Assembly (NCBI GenBank): GCA_016842065.1
Contig: JAEPDS010000005.1
Location: 119,388-183,387 of the forward strand
Length of the DNA: 64,000 nucleotides
Source: Candidatus Thiodiazotropha sp. 'RUGA'
GTDB taxonomy: Bacteria; Pseudomonadota; Gammaproteobacteria; Chromatiales; Chromatiaceae
Direction: 5' to 3'
The position numbers and the translations under genes were made by a program. This document shows, one piece after another, positions 53,479 to 63,959 of this stretch (its first letter is position 1; the number at the start of each line of letters is the position of its first letter). The notes beneath the pieces are model-generated. The model had not been told where the DNA came from and did not search any database. It saw nothing but the letters and a program-made list of their open reading frames with translations.

Positions 53479-56289
53479 TCAGCTGTTAAGATTGCTTAAC
53501 AGATCTTGAGCCTCTTTCTGCTGATTCTCACTTCCCTCACCGACAACCTCTTCGAGGATGCTCTTGGCCCCTTCGTTGTCACCCATATCGATATAGGCCC
53601 GGGCCAGGTCAAGCTTGGTTGTGATCTCATCCGTGGAATCCAGGTCGAGGTTCTCGCTGTGGCTCTGCAACAGGCTCAGCTCATCAGCCTCATTGGATTC
53701 CTCATTATCCAGATCGGTTGAGATGCCTTCCAACTCACGCTCGATACTCTCGAGGTCGAGATTGTCCAGTACCTCTGAATCCTCCATTTCAACCTGGTCT
53801 TCAACACCATCGATGACTTCGCTATCCTCGACGTCAGAGAGATCAAAAGGCAATGGATCCTCATTCATCTCCTCGGCGGCAGGTGCGGAATCGATTCCGG
53901 AAGGCACAGACTCGACTTCAAGATCGCTCAGGTCGATATCCAGCGCATCGGAATCCTCCATTGCTGGTGTAGACTCGGAACCATCCATTTTGTTCAGAAA
54001 TTCTGAATCCAGAGAGAGATCGGCTTCGAGGGTTTCAGAATCCATCTCATCCAGGTTCTCGAGACCACTCAGGTCCATCGAGTCCAGCTCATCGGATACG
54101 TCTTCCGCTGGTGCCGCAGCTTCCGCCACAGCCTCCTCAATAGCCGGTGAGGATACATCCTCGTCTGACAGCTGCCCCAGATCCAGACCCAGATCATCCA
54201 TGTCATCCGCCATATCCGCTGCGGCAAGACCCGCTGCACCGGCAAACAGAGCGTAACCGGGATTGAGCTCTTTACCCATGGTAGCGATCTTTGACCAGGC
54301 ATCGGGCTGCTGCTCTTCCAGGCCGTTGTCATGCAACTGCTGGGCAAGGTTGGTATAGGCATCCGATTTCTTGGCCGAGAAGTAGATCTCAAGCAGTTTG
54401 TGTTTCAACTCTTCCCGTTCTGGATACTTCTCAATCGCCTGATTGATCAGCTCTTCCGCCTGCTGATAACGTCCATAGGCGATATAGACATCGGCCTCGG
54501 AGAGAGGATCAACTTCACCCGTCTCATCCTGCAAGGCGTCGATGTCACTGGGTGAAAAGTCACTCATGAAAGAGGTTTCATCAGTCGGTGAAGTCAGCGA
54601 GCTGCTGTCGTCCACACCGGAAGGTGCGATATCACTATCCGGTGAAACCAGGATGCTCTCGGCAAATTCCGCTTCGGCCTCTTTGCGACGGCGCATGATC
54701 ATCGCCAACAAACCAAGCAGCAGTACGCCGGCACCACCGATGATGGCCACCATTGTGCTGTTCTCTTTCAAGCCATCGAAATAGCTGACTTTCTTCTCCG
54801 GCAATTTAGCCACTGGAGGTTCTGCCAAATCGGGCTCCGGCATCGCCGGTTTGCTCTCCGGTGCTTTCGCGACAGGTGGTTCAGATACAGCCGGTGGCTC
54901 CGCAGCCGGAGGCGCCATCTGTTCCTTGGCCTGCTGTTCAGCAATCTTGGCCTCGATATCGACCTCTTCGATGACCGTGCCTTCAGGTATTGGAATGACC
55001 GGTTCTGCCGCTTTCTCCATTGGCGCCGCTGGCTCGGCTTCTGTCATAGCAACCGGCTCTTCGGCTGCCATCTCTTCAGCTACCATCTCTTCAGCCGGCA
55101 CCTCGGCTTCGGCTGGCGGTTCTGCCATTGGGGCTTCAGCTGCGGGCTCCATCTCCTGCATCTTTTCGGCTGCCACACTTTGAGCAGCCTGTACTTCGGC
55201 AAGCTGATCACTCTTGAGGGTCAGTAACCTTTGGATGTCCTGGATCTGTTTTTCCAGCTCCTGAACACGGGATTTCAGCGCGCTGTTCTCCTGCAGGGCT
55301 CCTTCATTGGACTCCCGGACAAGCATAATCTCTTGTTGCAGCTGCTTAATCTCAGCGGTTTCGGCCTGACCTTCCCGTTCAGCCGATTCACCAACACCAG
55401 GCTTGGGAGAGACCAGCTTGAGACGATCCTCGGGCGTCGGTGCCGCAGATGGGACGGGCGCCTCAGCAGCTTTCTCCTGACGACTCGGAGCCGCCGCTCT
55501 TGTTCCAGCTTTCCAGTCTCTGGTCTGGGCAAGAAACTCCTCACGGGCGGCCCGCTTGGAAAGCCCGGTGACCTCCGCATCCTCGGGCAGACGCAGAATC
55601 TTGCCAACCTTCAGGTTGTTCACGTTATTGTTGATGAAGGCGGAAGGATTATGATCCAGCAATGACATCATCACCTGTTCGATGGACTCATCGCCTTCCT
55701 GCATCTGCTTGGCGATGTTCCATAGATTGTCATTCGGCTGTACCGGTCCATACTCCCTGCCGCCTGCCGAACTCATGGCACTCTCAGACACAGGGGCTGA
55801 TGTGGCCGGCGCTCTGCGGCTGGGCATGACTTTACTCACCACAGGCTGGCTCTTGGCAACCGGAGCAGCCACCGGGGCAGGCTTACGGCTCAGGGTCACT
55901 GGCGGATCGAGCAGTACGGTGAATTCCCTCACCAGTCTGCCCTTTGGCCAATTGACTTCCACCAGAAAATTCAGGAAGGGCTCCCGGATCGCATCTCTAC
56001 TGGTAATCGTGATTACCGGTTTTCCCGATGCGGTCAGCTGGGGAGTGAATTTCAAACCGGTCAGGTGGAAAGGCCTGTCCATGCCTGCTTTTTTAAAGGC
56101 CTCATGCGAAGCCAGCGAGACACGTACATCTTGCAACTCTTCCTGGGTAACGGAAAGCAGATCGATATCGGCCTTGAAGGTTTGATTGAGTGCCGATTGA
56201 GGGTGGATTTCACCCATTCCGAGGGCTAATGCGCCCATTGGTGATAAGGCTGTTGCAACAGCCACTGCCAGAGACAGCTTACGAATCAT
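53479..56289 (-). CDS. fimV: Polar peptidoglycan-binding hub protein FimV
   Basis: Polar hub needed in Pseudomonas for type IV pilus and twitching function. The 936-aa protein has a signal peptide (RKLSLAVAVATALSPMGALA), an N-terminal FimV domain (GMGEIHPQSALNQTFKADIDL), and a LysM domain from about 180 to 235 (YGPVQPNDNLWNIAKQ). A Pro/Ala-rich region and a coiled coil follow. One membrane segment lies near 508-528 (MVAIIGGAGVLLLGLLAMIM). The cytoplasmic part is very acidic with TPR helices (ADVYIAYGRYQQAEELINQA). The conserved C-terminal motif is LDLARAYIDMGDNEGAKSIL. The ATG at 56289 is chosen. Confidence 0.95.
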   Translation of the reverse strand: MIRKLSLAVAVATALSPMGALALGMGEIHPQSALNQTFKADIDLLSVTQEELQDVRVSLASHEAFKKAGMDRPFHLTGLKFTPQLTASGKPVITITSRDAIREPFLNFLVEVNWPKGRLVREFTVLLDPPVTLSRKPAPVAAPVAKSQPVVSKVMPSRRAPATSAPVSESAMSSAGGREYGPVQPNDNLWNIAKQMQEGDESIEQVMMSLLDHNPSAFINNNVNNLKVGKILRLPEDAEVTGLSKRAAREEFLAQTRDWKAGTRAAAPSRQEKAAEAPVPSAAPTPEDRLKLVSPKPGVGESAEREGQAETAEIKQLQQEIMLVRESNEGALQENSALKSRVQELEKQIQDIQRLLTLKSDQLAEVQAAQSVAAEKMQEMEPAAEAPMAEPPAEAEVPAEEMVAEEMAAEEPVAMTEAEPAAPMEKAAEPVIPIPEGTVIEEVDIEAKIAEQQAKEQMAPPAAEPPAVSEPPVAKAPESKPAMPEPDLAEPPVAKLPEKKVSYFDGLKENSTMVAIIGGAGVLLLGLLAMIMRRRKEAEAEFAESILVSPDSDIAPSGVDDSSSLTSPTDETSFMSDFSPSDIDALQDETGEVDPLSEADVYIAYGRYQQAEELINQAIEKYPEREELKHKLLEIYFSAKKSDAYTNLAQQLHDNGLEEQQPDAWSKIATMGKELNPGYALFAGAAGLAAADMADDMDDLGLDLGQLSDEDVSSPAIEEAVAEAAAPAEDVSDELDSMDLSGLENLDEMDSETLEADLSLDSEFLNKMDGSESTPAMEDSDALDIDLSDLEVESVPSGIDSAPAAEEMNEDPLPFDLSDVEDSEVIDGVEDQVEMEDSEVLDNLDLESIERELEGISTDLDNEESNEADELSLLQSHSENLDLDSTDEITTKLDLARAYIDMGDNEGAKSILEEVVGEGSENQQKEAQDLLSNLNS

Positions 56290-56406
56290 GCTTCCTCCTT
56301 GCCAGAAAACATATCCACCAGTCAAAAAGTCACCTTGACACAGTGGGTCAGAGGCCCGCCGTACAGCCCCGATCGGTTTTAGAATAAACTTAATAATCAG
56401 TCGCTA

Positions 56407-56436
56407 ACTATAGCTTATGAATGATCTTTTTACCAA
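56407..56436 (-). promoter_or_regulatory. Putative sigma-70 promoter of fimV
   Basis: On the minus strand there is TTGGTA, an 18-base spacer and TATAGT, within an AT-rich stretch about 120 bp before the fimV ATG. Called from consensus. Confidence 0.45.
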
Positions 56437-56544
56437 AAGTTAAAGGATCATCACACTAAATATTGCAATACTGTACATGTTGATGGCGATAACCGCTAAA
56501 AGTGAGAATTCGGTCTTACTTTTAACAATCAACTCAAGCGGTCT

Positions 56545-56570
56545 CAGAGGGAAGGGACAACCTCCCTCTG
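56545..56570. repeat. Inverted repeat after asd
   Basis: CAGAGGGA and TCCCTCTG form a perfect 8-bp outer stem, extended by GG/CC after a one-base bulge, around loop GACAA. There is no T tract. It lies about 55 bp past the asd stop. Confidence 0.5.
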
Positions 56571-56625
56571 GCCGACTCGGAATAGCCACAATGGCACAGT
56601 CAGGGACAACCGCTGGCTTTTCTCG

Positions 56626-57741
56626 TCACCCTTCCAGCAATATCCTCAGCATGCGCCGCAATGGCTCTGCGGCTCCCCATAACAACTGATCACCCACGGT
56701 GAAAGCATTCAGATACTCTTCACCCAGATTCATTTTACGTAGACGCCCGACGGGTACAGTCAGTGTGCCGGTTACCTTGGCGGGATTCAGCTCATCGACT
56801 GTCAGTTCACGCTCGTTGGGAACAACTTTTACCCAACTGTTGGCGCCATCCAGTATTGACTCCACCTCGTCTATCGGCACATCCTTACGTAACTTTATGG
56901 TCAGCGCCTGACTGTGGCAGCGCATTGCGCCAATTCGCACACAAGTTCCATCGATTGGTACCGGGTTCTCACTTCGTCCCAGAATCTTATTGGTCTCAAC
57001 AAAGCCCTTCCACTCCTCTTTACTCTGGCCGTTTTCCAGCGGCACATCGATCCAGGGGATCAGGCTTCCGGCAAGGGCAGCCCCGAAGTTGTCTGTTGGG
57101 AATCCATCATCGCGCATGGTATCGGCCACTTTGCGGTCGATATCGAGAATCGCTGAGGCGGGATCGACCAATTGATCATGCACCGCCGTCTCCAGAGCAC
57201 CCATCTGGCTGATCAGCTCACGCATGTTACGCGCACCAGCACCGGATGCCGCCTGATAGGTCATCGAAGTGGTCCACTCGACCAGGTCCTCACGAAACAG
57301 ACCACCGAGTGCCATCAGCATCAGACTGACAGTACAGTTTCCACCGATGAAATCGCGCCGGCCATCGGCCAGGCCGTTACGGATCACCGACTCATTTACC
57401 GGGTCGAGTACGATCAGGGTGTGGTCCTTCATACGCAGACTGGATGCGGCATCGATCCAGTAACCCTGCCAACCAGCAGCACGCAACTGATCGTAGACCT
57501 GATTGGTGTAGCTACCGCCTTGACAGGTGACGATCGCTTCCATCGCCATCAGCTCCTCGATATTCGTTGCATCTTTCAGTGCCGGAATCGGTTTTCCGAT
57601 ATCCGGACCCGCCTGCCCGACCTGGGAGGTAGTAAAAAAGACCGGCTCATCGATCAGGGAGAAATCCCCCTCATCACGCATCCGGCCCATCAGTACCGAA
57701 CCCACCATGCCACGCCAACCTACGAAACCGACTCTTTTCAT
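56626..57741 (-). CDS. asd: Aspartate-semialdehyde dehydrogenase Asd
   Basis: Makes aspartate semialdehyde for Lys, Met, Thr and diaminopimelate. The 371-aa protein has the N-terminal NADP motif [14 protein letters not shown], the catalytic Cys in [12 protein letters not shown] (about residue 135), and later [18 protein letters not shown] with the active-site His. It is the gammaproteobacterial long form. The ATG at 57741 (KRVGFVG) is used; a TTG two codons earlier is in frame but not needed. It lies between leuB and fimV as in Pseudomonas. Confidence 0.97.
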   Translation of the reverse strand: MKRVGFVGWRGMVGSVLMGRMRDEGDFSLIDEPVFFTTSQVGQAGPDIGKPIPALKDATNIEELMAMEAIVTCQGGSYTNQVYDQLRAAGWQGYWIDAASSLRMKDHTLIVLDPVNESVIRNGLADGRRDFIGGNCTVSLMLMALGGLFREDLVEWTTSMTYQAASGAGARNMRELISQMGALETAVHDQLVDPASAILDIDRKVADTMRDDGFPTDNFGAALAGSLIPWIDVPLENGQSKEEWKGFVETNKILGRSENPVPIDGTCVRIGAMRCHSQALTIKLRKDVPIDEVESILDGANSWVKVVPNERELTVDELNPAKVTGTLTVPVGRLRKMNLGEEYLNAFTVGDQLLWGAAEPLRRMLRILLEG

Positions 57742-57895
57742 CTTCAATTAACCCGTTTAAAAACATGTCGAACAGGACGTTCCTGACGACTTGATACCTT
57801 ATATCAACATAGATTCAGCCTGGAATCATTTCCAATCCATCAACCACCGTCGTGGATCTTCTGATTCCAGGCTCAAGCGATCAATACCACCACAC

Positions 57896-58972
57896 TCAAT
57901 CCAATGCGGCAACAACCGCATCACCCATGGTTTCACAATTTACCTCAGTCATCCCCTCGGCAAAGATATCGGGGGTGCGCAGACCCTGATCCAACACCTT
58001 GTCGACAGCCGCTTCCACCCGCTCAGCCATCGCCGGTTCATTCAGACTGTAACGCAGCATCATCGCCACCGAGAGTATGGTCGCCAGAGGATTGGCCACG
58101 CCCTGCCCTGCAATATCGGGGGCTGAGCCGTGGATCGGCTCATACATGCCCTTGCCCTGCTCATCCAGCGAGGCGGATGGCAACATACCGATGGAACCAG
58201 TCAGCATGGCGGCACAATCGGAGAGGATATCGCCAAACATATTGGTGGTGACCATTACATCAAACTGTTTTGGCCATTTCACCAACTGCATGGCGGCATT
58301 ATCCACATACATGTGGCTCAATTCGACGTCGGCATACTCTCCCCCGACCCGGCTGACCACTTCCCGCCAGAGTTCGGTACATTCGAGTACATTGGCCTTG
58401 TCCACGGAACAGACCCGACTATCCCGTTTTCTGGCGATGTCAAAGGCCACCCGGGCAATCCGGTCCACTTCAGACTCCTGGTAGACCAGGGTATTGAATC
58501 CCTGTTTTTCGCCACCCTCCAGCTCCCTGACACCTCTGGGCTGTCCGAAATAGATACCGCCGGTCAGTTCACGAACGATCATGATATCGAGTCCGGCCAC
58601 GATCTCGGCTTTCAGACTGGAAGCGTCCGCCAGCTGGGGATAGAGAATCGCCGGACGCAGATTGGCGAACAGATTGAGCGCGGAACGCAGGCCCAGCAAC
58701 CCCTTCTCAGGACGGATGGAGATATCGAGCTGCTCCCATTTGGGACCACCAACCGCTCCGAGCAGTATGGCATCCGCCTCTTTGGCCAGCTCCAGTGTCG
58801 CATCAGGCAAGGGGCCACCGGTGGCGTCGATGGCGGCACCACCGACCAACGCCTCATCCATCTCCACGTCGAAGCCAAAGCGATCGCGCAGTGCCGCCAG
58901 CACTTTCACCGCTTCAGTCACAATCTCAGGCCCGATACCGTCACCAGGCAGAATCAAAATTTGTTTGCTCAT
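57896..58972 (-). CDS. leuB: 3-isopropylmalate dehydrogenase LeuB
   Basis: Oxidative decarboxylation of 3-isopropylmalate in leucine synthesis. The 358-aa protein starts [16 protein letters not shown]. It has the substrate loop [13 protein letters not shown] and the NAD site. The family signature is [21 protein letters not shown]. The C-terminal part has [20 protein letters not shown]. It follows leuD by a few bases (ATG at 58972, leuD stop at 58985), so leuC-leuD-leuB form an operon. Confidence 0.98.
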   Translation of the reverse strand: MSKQILILPGDGIGPEIVTEAVKVLAALRDRFGFDVEMDEALVGGAAIDATGGPLPDATLELAKEADAILLGAVGGPKWEQLDISIRPEKGLLGLRSALNLFANLRPAILYPQLADASSLKAEIVAGLDIMIVRELTGGIYFGQPRGVRELEGGEKQGFNTLVYQESEVDRIARVAFDIARKRDSRVCSVDKANVLECTELWREVVSRVGGEYADVELSHMYVDNAAMQLVKWPKQFDVMVTTNMFGDILSDCAAMLTGSIGMLPSASLDEQGKGMYEPIHGSAPDIAGQGVANPLATILSVAMMLRYSLNEPAMAERVEAAVDKVLDQGLRTPDIFAEGMTEVNCETMGDAVVAALD

Positions 58973-58984
58973 CGAAAAATTACC

Positions 58985-59623
58985 TCAAGAAAAGAGCCAG
59001 GGCGCTTCATCGGCACGACGCGCTTCATAGGCTTTGATCAGATCCACATGTTGCAGAGTCAGGCCGATATCATCCAGCCCGTTGAGCAAACAGTGTTTAC
59101 GGAAAGGATCCACCTCAAATGGGATAGGCTCGGCATCGCCGACGACCAGCTGCTGTTGCGGCAGATCCACAGTTAGGGAGAGCGCCTGCTCAAGGCTCGC
59201 CTGAGCAAACAGTTCATCCACAATTTTTTCATCAAGAACAACAGGTAATATGCCATTCTTGAAACAGTTATTAAAGAAAATATCGGCATAACTCGGGGCA
59301 ATTATGACGCGGAACCCGTAGTCCTCCAGCGCCCAGGGGGCATGCTCCCGGGATGACCCGCAACCAAAGTTCTCCCGGGTCAGCAGAACCTGAGCCCCCT
59401 GATAACGGGAATCGTTGAGTACGAAATCCGGATTCAGTGGGCGCTTGCTGTTATCCATGCCTGGTTCACCATGATCCAGGTAGCGCCACTCATCGAACAG
59501 ATTGGGGCCGAAACCGGACCGTTTGATCGACTTCAGAAACTGCTTCGGAATAATGGCATCGGTATCCACATTGGATCGATCCAAAGGGCAGACGGTGCCG
59601 GTAAAGGTCTCGAATTTTTCCAT
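58985..59623 (-). CDS. leuD: 3-isopropylmalate dehydratase small subunit LeuD
   Basis: Small subunit of the isopropylmalate isomerase. The 212-aa protein has the swivel-domain features [16 protein letters not shown] and [17 protein letters not shown] (the conserved GSSREHA). It starts [14 protein letters not shown]. It lies 76 bp after leuC and 12 bp before leuB. Confidence 0.98.
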   Translation of the reverse strand: MEKFETFTGTVCPLDRSNVDTDAIIPKQFLKSIKRSGFGPNLFDEWRYLDHGEPGMDNSKRPLNPDFVLNDSRYQGAQVLLTRENFGCGSSREHAPWALEDYGFRVIIAPSYADIFFNNCFKNGILPVVLDEKIVDELFAQASLEQALSLTVDLPQQQLVVGDAEPIPFEVDPFRKHCLLNGLDDIGLTLQHVDLIKAYEARRADEAPWLFS

Positions 59624-59699
59624 CTTTGCATTCCTCTGTTTCAGTATTAGTTTTATTAATTCAGTAAATTACAACTAACACCTAACGTTAATTCTTCGT

Positions 59700-61103
59700 T
59701 TAGATCTCAACGAAATGACCATGAATGGCCGCTGCCGCAGCCATCGCGGGACTGACCAGATGGGTGCGGCCACCCTGCCCCTGTCGCCCCTCAAAATTGC
59801 GGTTTGAAGTGGAGGCGCATCGCTCACCCGACTCTAGGCGGTCTGCGTTCATGGCCAGACACATGGAACAACCGGGCTCGCGCCACTCGAATCCCGCCTC
59901 GACAAAGATCTTATCCAGACCCTCCTGCTCGGCCTGCGCCTTGACCAGACCGGAACCCGGCACGATCAGAGCGAGTTTGACGTTGGATGCCACCTGTTGA
60001 CCTTTCGCCACCTGGGCAGCCGCGCGCAGGTCTTCGATACGGGAGTTGGTGCAGGAACCGATGAAAACCTTATCCACCGCAATATCCTGGATGGGAGTAC
60101 CCGCCTCCAGTCCCATATACTCAAGCGCCCGGCGCATACCGTCTGCTTTCACCTTATCCGCTTCATTCGCCGGATCGGGCACGGCTTGATCGACGCCAAC
60201 CACCATCTCCGGTGAGGTGCCCCAGGTGACCTGAGGTTTGATGGCAGCCCCATCAAGAATTACAACTTTGTCGAATTCAGCGCCGGGATCCGTGTGCAGG
60301 GTCTGCCAGTAGGCTACGGCCTTATCCCAATCATCACCTTGCGGCGCATAGGGTCGACCTTTGACATAGTCGATGGTCTTCTGATCAACCGCCACGAAGC
60401 CGGCCCTGGCGCCTGCTTCGATGGCCATATTGCAGAGCGTCAGACGACCTTCGATGGAGAGGGCTTCGATAGCATCCCCGGCGAACTCGATTGCGTATCC
60501 GGTGCCACCTGCAGTTCCGATTTTAGCGATGATCGCCAATACGATGTCTTTTGCGGTAACCCCGGCAGCGACCTGCCCATCGACCCGTACCTGCATCGAC
60601 TTGGATTTTTTCTGAATCAGGCACTGGGTCGCCAAAACGTGCTCAACCTCAGAGGTGCCGATACCGAAAGCCAGGGCACCCATGGCGCCATGGGTCGAGG
60701 TGTGGGAGTCACCACAGACCACGGTCATACCCGGCAGGGTGGCACCCTGCTCCGGACCGATCACATGCACGATTCCCTGTCTGGGATCGAGCATCTCAAA
60801 CTCGGTGATGGCGAAATCCCGACAGTTCTGATCCAGGGTCTCCACCTGCAGCCGGGAGACTGGATCAACAATGGTCGACACCCCACCCGAACGCTCTGTG
60901 GTTGGAACATTGTGATCCGGCGTGGCCAGATTGGCCTCGGTGCGCCAGGGTTTACGCCCGGCCAAACGCAGACCTTCAAAGGCCTGGGGCGAGGTCACTT
61001 CATGTACCAGATGCCGATCGATATAGATCAGCGCCGTACCATCCTCATCGGTACGCACCAGATGGGACTCCCAAAGTTTGTCGTAAAGCGTTTTGGCACT
61101 CAT
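59700..61103 (-). CDS. leuC: 3-isopropylmalate dehydratase large subunit LeuC
   Basis: Large aconitase-like subunit with a [4Fe-4S] cluster. The 467-aa protein has the motif [22 protein letters not shown] (split at 20), cluster cysteines in [17 protein letters not shown] and in [12 protein letters not shown]. It starts [15 protein letters not shown]. It is the first gene of leuCDB and is divergent from a LysR regulator, a common arrangement for LysR control. Confidence 0.98.
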   Translation of the reverse strand: MSAKTLYDKLWESHLVRTDEDGTALIYIDRHLVHEVTSPQAFEGLRLAGRKPWRTEANLATPDHNVPTTERSGGVSTIVDPVSRLQVETLDQNCRDFAITEFEMLDPRQGIVHVIGPEQGATLPGMTVVCGDSHTSTHGAMGALAFGIGTSEVEHVLATQCLIQKKSKSMQVRVDGQVAAGVTAKDIVLAIIAKIGTAGGTGYAIEFAGDAIEALSIEGRLTLCNMAIEAGARAGFVAVDQKTIDYVKGRPYAPQGDDWDKAVAYWQTLHTDPGAEFDKVVILDGAAIKPQVTWGTSPEMVVGVDQAVPDPANEADKVKADGMRRALEYMGLEAGTPIQDIAVDKVFIGSCTNSRIEDLRAAAQVAKGQQVASNVKLALIVPGSGLVKAQAEQEGLDKIFVEAGFEWREPGCSMCLAMNADRLESGERCASTSNRNFEGRQGQGGRTHLVSPAMAAAAAIHGHFVEI

Positions 61104-61157
61104 TGTTGCTCCTGATTACTTGTCTACCGAGCAGACTCTGCTGCGGCGGGTAGTCAA

Positions 61158-61186
61158 AACATAGGGGAGTGTGCTACATAATACAA
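61158..61186 (-). promoter_or_regulatory. Putative promoter of leuCDB
   Basis: On the minus strand there is TTGTAT, a 17-base spacer and TATGTT, about 55 bp before the leuC ATG. The -35 lies in the AT-rich stretch 61180-61225 shared with the LysR gene. The match is weak, so this is a candidate only. Confidence 0.35.
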
Positions 61187-61227
61187 ATTCATATTTTTCA
61201 TTTTTTCCATTCTTTTTAGGAATAGAT

Positions 61228-62115
61228 ATGGAGTTTGCATCACTACGCGCATTTGTCCAGGTTGCCAGGGAGGGATCGTTCTCCAATGCGGCCCAGGGCC
61301 TCTATCTGACACAACCCGCTGTCAGCAAGCGGGTTGCAGCCCTTGAGCAGGAGTTGTCGGTACGCCTATTCGACCGGGTGGGAAGACAGGTCTTCCTCAC
61401 TGAGGCAGGTCGACAACTGTTACCACGGGCCGAGCAGATACTGCAGCAGATGGTTGATATCCGACGGGGTCTCTCCAATCTCTCGGGAGAGATCTCAGGT
61501 CGACTGGTGATGGGCACCAGTCACCATATCGGTCTGCATCGCCTGCCATCGGCACTGAGAAATTTTTCAGATGCCTATCCCAAAGCCGAATTGGATATCC
61601 GTTTCATGGAGTCGGAAAAGGCCTGCCTGGCGGTGGAACATGGCGAGCTGGAGATGGCTGTGGTCACCCTGCCCCTCAACCCCATCGAGGCACTTGATGC
61701 ATTGAAGATCTGGCACGACCCACTCTGTTTTGCGGTCGCACCTGATCATCAACTCGCCGAGCAGCAATCGACCAGCCTCAAGCAGCTGGTCAGCCATCCT
61801 GCAGTACTGCCAACCAAGGGAACCTACACCCGCACGCTGCTGGAACAGTCGATCAACGACAGGCAGCTGAACATTAACTGCACCTTGGCAACCGACTACC
61901 TGGAGACACTGAAAATGATGACCAGTATCGGCCTGGGCTGGAGCCTGTTGCCGGAGATACTGCTTGAGGAGGGGCAGATTCTGAAACTTGAGGTGCCGGA
62001 GCTGCAGTTGAGTCGCTCACTCGGTATTGTGACTCATCGCAAGCGGACCCTCTCAAATGTGGCGAATGCCATGCGCCAGCAGCTGCTGGCGCAGAGCAAT
62101 CTTGAAACCGCTTAG
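61228..62115 (+). CDS. LysR-family transcriptional regulator
   Basis: 295-aa regulator with an N-terminal winged helix ([20 protein letters not shown], then [20 protein letters not shown]) and a C-terminal effector domain. The ATG at 61228, with AGGA upstream, is chosen over a GTG at 61171 that would add 19 non-typical residues. It is divergent from leuC. In Pseudomonas a LysR gene also sits beside leuC. Control of leuCDB is probable; the effector is unknown. Its stop overlaps ndk by 4 bp, tail to tail. Confidence 0.93.
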   Translation: MEFASLRAFVQVAREGSFSNAAQGLYLTQPAVSKRVAALEQELSVRLFDRVGRQVFLTEAGRQLLPRAEQILQQMVDIRRGLSNLSGEISGRLVMGTSHHIGLHRLPSALRNFSDAYPKAELDIRFMESEKACLAVEHGELEMAVVTLPLNPIEALDALKIWHDPLCFAVAPDHQLAEQQSTSLKQLVSHPAVLPTKGTYTRTLLEQSINDRQLNINCTLATDYLETLKMMTSIGLGWSLLPEILLEEGQILKLEVPELQLSRSLGIVTHRKRTLSNVANAMRQQLLAQSNLETA

Positions 62116-62540
62116 CGAGTACGCTCGCAGATCCCTTCCGGAAAGAAAAATTCAATCTCTACCTTGGCGGTATCGGGACCATCGGAACCGTGCACCGCAT
62201 TCTCATCAACCGTCTCGGCGAAATCGGCGCGAATGGTGCCTGACGCCGCCTCTTGAGGGTTGGTAGCACCCATGATCTCACGGTTGCGGCTGATCGCATT
62301 CTCACCTTCCAGTACCTGAACCATGACAGGGCCGGAGGTCATGAAATCGAGCAGGTCATTATAGAAAGGACGCTCTTTATGTACGGCATAGAACTCCCCG
62401 GCCTGCTCACGGCTGAGATGCAGCATTTTTGAGGCAACGATCTTCAGACCCGCGTCTTCGAAACGTGCATAGATTTTACCGATCAGGTTTTTGCCTACCG
62501 CATCGGGTTTTACGATGGAAAAAGTGCGTTCAATGGCCAT
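62112..62540 (-). CDS. ndk: Nucleoside diphosphate kinase Ndk
   Basis: Transfers the gamma phosphate between nucleoside triphosphates and diphosphates. The 142-aa protein has the family start [12 protein letters not shown] and the phosphohistidine H117 in NAVHGSDG. All key residues are present. It is convergent with the LysR gene (4-bp overlap). Repeat copy C lies upstream. Confidence 0.99.
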   Translation of the reverse strand: MAIERTFSIVKPDAVGKNLIGKIYARFEDAGLKIVASKMLHLSREQAGEFYAVHKERPFYNDLLDFMTSGPVMVQVLEGENAISRNREIMGATNPQEAASGTIRADFAETVDENAVHGSDGPDTAKVEIEFFFPEGICERTR

Positions 62541-62659
62541 GGTATAGGGCTCCGGGGAAAATCAGGGTTGGGAACAAGCCGCTGCACGCTGAAAAGCTAT
62601 GCTGCAGCGCAGCAGGTGGGCAAAATACTCATCTGTCCTGTTGCTGTCAAGCTCATGTT

Positions 62660-62773
62660 AGCCGCGAATGGAGGCGAATCACCGCGAATTGGCGCAAATA
62701 CGATTTAACAGCGATTTTTAAGCCGTCAAACCGCTTGGCGGCATCTTACGCTGATTCGCCTTCATTTGCGGTT
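62660..62773. repeat. Terminal-inverted-repeat element, copy C (114 bp)
   Basis: The left arm is GCCGCGAATGGAGGCGAAT followed by CACCGCGAA. The right arm, reverse complemented, reads ACCGCAAATGAAGGCGAAT followed by CAGCGTAAG. Arms match copies A and B; the middle (about 60 bp) differs. It lies between ndk and the MFS gene. Confidence 0.75.
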
Positions 62774-62792
62774 GGAGGTAGTTGAATTTGAT

Positions 62793-63959
62793 CTACGGAA
62801 CCTGTTTTACCGCCTGATCGGATGAAGCATCACGATGACCAAGCCAGAGTATGGCAATGATCACCGCAACCAGCGCATAACCGGCTGCCACCCAATAAGG
62901 CGCCTCCGGCCCCATGCCGCTCCACAGATAGCCACTCAACAGACTGCCGAAGGCGCCGCCTGCGCCAAAACTGATGCTGCTGTAGAGTGCCTGCCCCCGC
63001 CCCTGGTGCTTGCCGACAAAATAGTGGTGCACCATATGGATTGCTGCTGCGTGGAAGGTACCGAATGTCGCTGCGTGCATCACCTGCGCCAGTAACACCA
63101 TAGGCATCTGATCAGAGGTGGTCGCCACCAGTACCCAGCGCACCACCGCGATCGCCAGACTGGCGATCAGCACCGTCCTGGCACCCCAACGATGCAGCAG
63201 GTGGTGCATCACCAGGAACACCAGCACCTCAACCACAACACCCAAAGCCCACAGCTGCCCGATCAGGCTGCTGCTGTAACCGATCTCCTCCATATAAATG
63301 GAATAGAAGGCGTAATAGGCGCTGTGGCTCGCCTGCATCAGAAAGCAGACCAGCAGAAAAGCGATGATCTCCCGGCGTTTCAGCACATCGAGAATCGAAC
63401 CTTGCGTATGCTGCACAACACCAGCTCCCTTTTCGGGCACCAGCAGGCTGTAGAGAAAGATTCCCAGATAGAGCACCAGCACCACTTGTGGCACCAGCCC
63501 CACGCCCCACGCCTCGAGCATGAAGCCGAGTGACAGGACTGCCAGAATAAAACCGACCGAACCCCACAATCGAATCCGGCTGTAGTGCTGAATGCGCTCG
63601 TGCAGATAGCTCATGGTGACCGCCTCGAACTGGGGCAAGGAGGCGTTCCAGAAGAAGCTGAACAGCATCATCACCAGGGCCAGTGCCCAGTAACCTTCAA
63701 CGGAGAAGACCCCAACGAAACAGATCACTGAGAAGAGCGAAGCGAAACGCACGATCGGCATGCGTTGTCCGGTATGATCGGCAATCCAGCCCCAGATGTT
63801 CGGTGCAATCAGTTTGGTGACCATGATCACCGCCATCAACTCACCGATTTCTGCCGGGGAGTAGCCCCGATCCTGCAGGTAGAGCCCCCAGAACGGCAGC
63901 AGTGCCCCTAGTGAAGCAAAGTAGAAGAAGTAGAAACCAGAGAGGCGCCAGTAAGGCAT
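62793..63959 (-). CDS. MFS transporter (MFS_1-like, HcaT/YcaD-type)
   Basis: 388-aa membrane protein with about twelve hydrophobic segments. The start PYWRLSGFYFFYFASLGALLP and the segment LPFWGLYLQDRGYSPAEIG are typical of the MFS_1-like group that includes HcaT (3-phenylpropionate) and nucleoside-type carriers. In the middle, GVGLVPQVVLVLYLGIFLY and VLKRREIIAFLLVCFLMQ are seen. The second half has HLLHRWGARTVL and a QGRGQALYSSISFGAGGAFG region. The substrate is unknown. It is transcribed alone towards ndk. Confidence 0.92.
   Translation of the reverse strand: MPYWRLSGFYFFYFASLGALLPFWGLYLQDRGYSPAEIGELMAVIMVTKLIAPNIWGWIADHTGQRMPIVRFASLFSVICFVGVFSVEGYWALALVMMLFSFFWNASLPQFEAVTMSYLHERIQHYSRIRLWGSVGFILAVLSLGFMLEAWGVGLVPQVVLVLYLGIFLYSLLVPEKGAGVVQHTQGSILDVLKRREIIAFLLVCFLMQASHSAYYAFYSIYMEEIGYSSSLIGQLWALGVVVEVLVFLVMHHLLHRWGARTVLIASLAIAVVRWVLVATTSDQMPMVLLAQVMHAATFGTFHAAAIHMVHHYFVGKHQGRGQALYSSISFGAGGAFGSLLSGYLWSGMGPEAPYWVAAGYALVAVIIAILWLGHRDASSDQAVKQVP

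Larger units (their letters stand above)
56290..56625. other. Non-coding gap between asd and fimV
   Basis: About 335 bp. It holds an AT-rich promoter region for fimV (56400-56500) and an inverted repeat at 56545-56570. No gene is seen. Confidence 0.5.

Noticed and set aside
53615..54256. A 213-codon serine-rich frame antisense to fimV
   Set aside because: It mirrors the acidic Glu/Asp repeats of fimV; serine-rich antisense frames are expected there.
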